64,000 bases of DNA from Vibrio sp. HB236076 (GTDB taxonomy: Bacteria > Pseudomonadota > Gammaproteobacteria > Enterobacterales > Vibrionaceae): NCBI RefSeq assembly GCF_040957575.1, contig NZ_CP162601.1:186001-250000 (forward strand), read 5' to 3'. Below are positions 61,177 through 64,000 of this stretch, one piece after another (the stretch's first letter is position 1; the number at the start of each line of letters is the position of its first letter). A program made the translations under genes and the position numbers. The notes beneath the pieces were generated by a model that searched no databases, was not told where the DNA came from, and saw only the letters and a program-made list of their open reading frames with translations.

Positions 61177-61302
61177 ATCGTTAAGCAATCCAGTTGAGTC
61201 CTAAGGCCTTGACCAGTATATTGGAGCGGTGAGTGGATTCACACCTATTCTAGGGTAGATTGCTACCTGGCTACCAAAGTTTTACCATTATTGGAGAATT
61301 AA

Positions 61303-62097
61303 ATGAAACCAGCATTAAAAGTATCCCTGCTTGCAGCTACTATTTTCTTAGCCGTAGGTTGCCAAAAGGAAGAAAGCAAGGCCCCTGAAAAAGCAGACAG
61401 TGCCACGTCTGCTGAGATGACCTTCAAAAACGACGATGAAAAAGCCGCTTACGCGATCGGTGTGTCTTTTGCCGATTACTTGAAAAGTAGTTTAGACAAG
61501 CCGACAGAAATCGGCATCGATATCGATAAAGATATCGTTCTCAAAGGGATTGAAGATTCTTTTGCTGGTACGCCTGCTTTAGATCAAGAAGCGGCTCACG
61601 CAGCGCTTTCTAGCCTAGATAAGCGCGTCGCTGAACAAACTAAGAAGCAAAACGAAGAAAAAGCCGCTCAAGCGAAAAAAGACGGTGAGGCGTTCCAAGC
61701 TGAATTTGCCAAAGAAGACGGTGTCGTCACTACCGAGTCTGGCTTGATGTACAAAGAGCTTAAGGCTGGAGAAGGTAAACAGCCTAAAGAGACGGATACG
61801 GTACAAGTCAACTACAAAGGCACTTTGATTGACGGTACGCAATTCGACAGTTCATACGATCGTGGTCAGCCTGCAACCTTCCCACTCAATCGTGTGATTC
61901 CGGGTTGGACGGAAGGCGTTCAGCACATGAAAGTCGGTTCTAAATACAAGTTCGTTATTCCACCTGAATTGGCCTACGGCGACCAAAGCACGCCGAGTAT
62001 TCCAGCTAATTCAACCTTGGTGTTTGAAGTCGAATTGTTGAAAATCGAACAACCGGCTGAAACGGAATCGGCAAAGACTGAAGAAGCCGCTCAATAA
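61303..62097 (+). CDS. fkpA: FKBP-type prolyl isomerase FkpA
   Basis: 264-aa envelope chaperone and prolyl isomerase. Signal sequence ending LAVGC, a lipobox-like site, then an N-terminal dimer domain (KAAYAIGVSFADYL, ISIDKDIVLKGIEDSFAG-like) and a C-terminal FKBP domain (DTVQVNYKGTLIDGTQFDSS, GWTEGVQHMKVGSKYKFVIP, LAYGDQSTPSIP). E. coli FkpA is soluble; here the cysteine at the cleavage site suggests a lipoprotein. GGAGAATT precedes the ATG. Divergent from the WD40 gene. Confidence 0.95.
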   Translation: MKPALKVSLLAATIFLAVGCQKEESKAPEKADSATSAEMTFKNDDEKAAYAIGVSFADYLKSSLDKPTEIGIDIDKDIVLKGIEDSFAGTPALDQEAAHAALSSLDKRVAEQTKKQNEEKAAQAKKDGEAFQAEFAKEDGVVTTESGLMYKELKAGEGKQPKETDTVQVNYKGTLIDGTQFDSSYDRGQPATFPLNRVIPGWTEGVQHMKVGSKYKFVIPPELAYGDQSTPSIPANSTLVFEVELLKIEQPAETESAKTEEAAQ

Positions 62098-62137
62098 TTG
62101 ACGGTTGGTAAACTCCAGCGCGCAACCGCTGCGATGG

Positions 62138-62169
62138 AAGCCTGTGAGTGATGCTCACAGGCTTTTTTT
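62138..62169 (+). terminator. Terminator after fkpA
   Basis: AAGCCTGTGAG pairs with CTCACAGGCTT around TGATG-like loop, followed by seven T. Confidence 0.92.
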
Positions 62170-62260
62170 GTTTAACTTTGCGCTGTATCCAGTCCTTATT
62201 CAAATTTTCTGATAAACTTACATCAATTTGTTGATTTTTTCGAACTGAGGCAAGAGTCAC

Positions 62261-62971
62261 GTGACCACAGAAGCTGTACACATTGATATGTTACTGGAAA
62301 TGGAGTCGATTAACGTCCAACCCTTTACCGAACAAGATCACATGATCTTAAAGTCGTACGAAGCGGTGGTTGATGGGATTGCCAGTCTGATAGGGCCGTT
62401 TTGCGAAATCGTCTTACACTCTTTGGAAAATTTAAACACGTCAGCGATTAAAATTGCCAATGGTGAAAATACGGGGCGCCAAGTCGGTTCTCCGATCACG
62501 GATTTAGCGCTTAAAATGCTGAAAGATATTGAGGGGTCAGAACGCAACTTCTCACGCTCGTACTTTACTCGAGCAAAGGGCGGAGTCTTGATGAAGTCCA
62601 TCACGGTAGCGATCCGCAATGGCGAGGATCGCGTGATTGGGTTGTTGTGTGTCAATGTCAATCTTGATGCGCCATTTTCTCAAGTGTTGCAGTCGTTCAT
62701 GCCGACGGAAGAGGCCAAGCAAGCGGCGTCTTCGGTCAACTTCGCCAGTGATGTGGGTGAGTTGGTCGATCAAACGGTTGAATACACGATTGAAGAAATC
62801 AATGCCGACAAAAACGTGTCAAACAATACGAAAAATCGCCAGATCGTAATGGCTTTGTACGAAAAAGGTATTTTCGATATAAAAGATGCCATTCATCGCG
62901 TCGCCGAGCGACTCGCCATCTCCAAACACACCGTTTATCTTTACATTCGTCAGTGTAAAACGGGAGAGTAA
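62261..62971 (+). CDS. yheO: YheO family PAS/helix-turn-helix regulator
   Basis: 236 aa. The N-terminal YheO PAS-like domain (LKSYEAVVDGIASLIGPFCE, IANGENTGRQVGSPITDLAL, RVIGLLCVNVNLDAPFSQ) and the C-terminal helix-turn-helix (AERLAISKHTVYLYIRQ) match E. coli YheO. Start GTG 62261 with AGGCAAGAG upstream gives the same length as E. coli; ATG codons at 62288 or 62297 are alternatives. The stop overlaps the tusD start by one base, so it heads the tus operon. Ligand unknown. Confidence 0.93.
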   Translation: MTTEAVHIDMLLEMESINVQPFTEQDHMILKSYEAVVDGIASLIGPFCEIVLHSLENLNTSAIKIANGENTGRQVGSPITDLALKMLKDIEGSERNFSRSYFTRAKGGVLMKSITVAIRNGEDRVIGLLCVNVNLDAPFSQVLQSFMPTEEAKQAASSVNFASDVGELVDQTVEYTIEEINADKNVSNNTKNRQIVMALYEKGIFDIKDAIHRVAERLAISKHTVYLYIRQCKTGE

Positions 62972-63363
62972 TGGTGGCTTTAAACTATACCTTGGTCGTC
63001 AACGGCCCGATTTATGGTAAGCAAGCGAGCTTTAGCGCTTATCAATTTGCACAAGCTTTACTGAACAAAGGTCATGCTCTGAACAAGGTGTTCTTTTACC
63101 AAGAAGGGGTCACCAATGCACTCGCGACAGTGAGTCCTGCCAATGACGAGCTCAATTTAACGCAGGCATGGCAAAACTTGGCGTTGCAACACGGATTTGG
63201 CCTTGAGGCCTGTATTTCGGCGTCATTAAGACGCGGTGTTCTCGATCAGCAAGAGGCCCAAAAAGCCGGCCATGGTACTGTGCTGGCCAAGGGCTTTGAA
63301 TTGGCTGGCCTTGGGAGCTTGGCAACGTCGTTATTACAAGATGACAGGGTGGTGCAGTTTTGA
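62971..63363 (+). CDS. tusD: Sulfur-carrier subunit TusD
   Basis: 130-aa DsrE-like subunit of the TusBCD complex that relays sulfur from TusA to TusE for 2-thiouridine at tRNA position 34. The persulfide cysteine lies in LEACISASLRRGV. GFELAGLGSLATSLLQDDRVVQF is the typical end. It overlaps yheO by one base and tusC by four. Confidence 0.96.
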   Translation: MVALNYTLVVNGPIYGKQASFSAYQFAQALLNKGHALNKVFFYQEGVTNALATVSPANDELNLTQAWQNLALQHGFGLEACISASLRRGVLDQQEAQKAGHGTVLAKGFELAGLGSLATSLLQDDRVVQF

Positions 63364-63716
63364 ATTCAATCGGTTTTATTTTTCGCAGCTCACCACACAG
63401 TACGAGTCGAGGCCGAGAAGGGGTGGATGCTTTGCTGGCTACCGCCGCTTTAGAGGACAATATCAAAGTCTGTTTTCTTGGCGCTGGGGTGTTACAGCTT
63501 CTCTCAGATCAGGATACCCAGGCGATTGGCACCAAAAACTACGTACCAATGTTTGGCTTGTTTGAGCTTTACGACATCGATGATATTTACGTCTGCGAGG
63601 CATCGCTATCGCGCTATGGCATTGGTGTTGATGATCTTATGATAGAGGCTCAGGTTGTTTCCCCTCAAGTCTTAGCGGGCGTGTTCAACACTTGCCAATC
63701 CCTATTGACGTTTTAG
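63360..63716 (+). CDS. tusC: Sulfur-relay subunit TusC
   Basis: 118 aa, DsrF-like. IGFIFRSSPHSTSRGREG, DALLATAALEDNIKVCFLGAGVLQLL shown in part (ALLATAALEDNIKVCFLG) and PMFGLFELYDIDDIYVC match the family. The start codon is TTG, in the sequence TTGA overlapping the tusD stop, which indicates translational coupling. Confidence 0.95.
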   Translation: MNSIGFIFRSSPHSTSRGREGVDALLATAALEDNIKVCFLGAGVLQLLSDQDTQAIGTKNYVPMFGLFELYDIDDIYVCEASLSRYGIGVDDLMIEAQVVSPQVLAGVFNTCQSLLTF

Positions 63717-63726
63717 AGAGTGACCC

Positions 63727-64000
63727 ATGTTACACATAGTCAAAAGCCAAACGGCGATCATTGAGTTAATGCCTTTTATCAGTGCACAGGATCAAATTCT
63801 ACTCATTGAAGAAGCGGTTTATGGTGCCAATCCAAAACATGAGTTTTTCCCGTATCTCAATGGCTTAGATGTGGCAGTGCTGGAAGCTGATCTCAAAGCA
63901 AGAGGTTTGTGCGACAAAGTGAGCCCACAACTGCGCAAGGTCGATTACAGTGCCTGGGTCGAATTGACGGTCGATCATCCACAAAGCATGACGTGGGAGT
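63727..64000 (+). CDS. tusB: Sulfur-relay subunit TusB (stop codon beyond window)
   Basis: 91 codons are in the window, starting MLHIVKSQTAIIELMPF, with LLIEEAVYGANPKHEFF and ending HPQSMTWE. DsrH-like third subunit of TusBCD. The usual length is about 91-95 aa and the last base in the window is T, so probably only the stop is missing. Eleven bases after tusC. Confidence 0.92.
   Translation, partial: MLHIVKSQTAIIELMPFISAQDQILLIEEAVYGANPKHEFFPYLNGLDVAVLEADLKARGLCDKVSPQLRKVDYSAWVELTVDHPQSMTWE

Overview
The window is a stretch of chromosomal core genome from a gammaproteobacterium, almost certainly Vibrionaceae. The evidence is the Na+-driven polar-flagellar motor gene motX between purA and rnr, E. 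coli-like protein sequences throughout, and long blocks of gene order shared with E. coli. Balanced base composition would fit a Salinivibrio-like or mid-GC Vibrio; the genus is a guess. I see no insertion sequence, prophage, integron, CRISPR array or defence island.

Layout. (1) 1-6.4 kb, lineage-specific genes: the end of a YjbH-type exopolysaccharide protein, a chemoreceptor with a foldable leader, a VOC protein, a CmcJ/NvfI-like putative dioxygenase, zur with a candidate Zur operator, and a MerR regulator fused to a methyltransferase with twin palindromes upstream. (2) 6.4-20.8 kb, two housekeeping blocks: yicC / rph-pyrE / lpxL-like-slmA / coaBC / radC / rpmB-rpmG, then yibN-secB-gpsA-cysE-envC facing gpmM. 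A degenerate repeat lies in the rpmG-envC gap. (3) 20.8-23 kb: two DMT-family permeases. (4) 23-44.5 kb: psd, rsgA, orn, an array of ten tRNAs (six Gly-GCC, four initiator Met), queG, tsaE-amiB-mutL-miaA-hfq-hflX-hflK-hflC, purA, motX, rnr-rlmB. (5) 44.6-64 kb: gph-trpS-pabA-argD, a small kinase-fold protein, crp, prkB, yheU, yheT, a TIGR02444 protein, yheS, kefG-kefB, yheV, slyD, an isoaspartyl peptidase, slyX, a WD40 lipoprotein, fkpA and yheO-tusD-tusC-tusB; tusB runs to the window edge lacking only its stop codon.

How the genes work together: ribosome and tRNA maturation (rph, rsgA, orn, rnr, rlmB, miaA, queG, tsaE, tusBCD, trpS, rpmB/G), envelope construction (lpxL-like, envC, amiB, psd, gpsA, secB, fkpA), cell-cycle control (slmA, coordinating division with the nucleoid; envC and amiB, splitting the septum), global regulation (crp, hfq, zur) and nucleotide metabolism (pyrE, purA).

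Most interesting observations: a datA-like position between the tRNA-Gly array and queG carrying DnaA boxes, two of them perfect and convergent; a near-perfect flagellar sigma-28 promoter in front of motX; two 16-bp palindromes 31 bp apart upstream of the MerR-methyltransferase fusion; and a potential multi-helix RNA leader before the chemoreceptor. No wholly new multi-gene system is evident.
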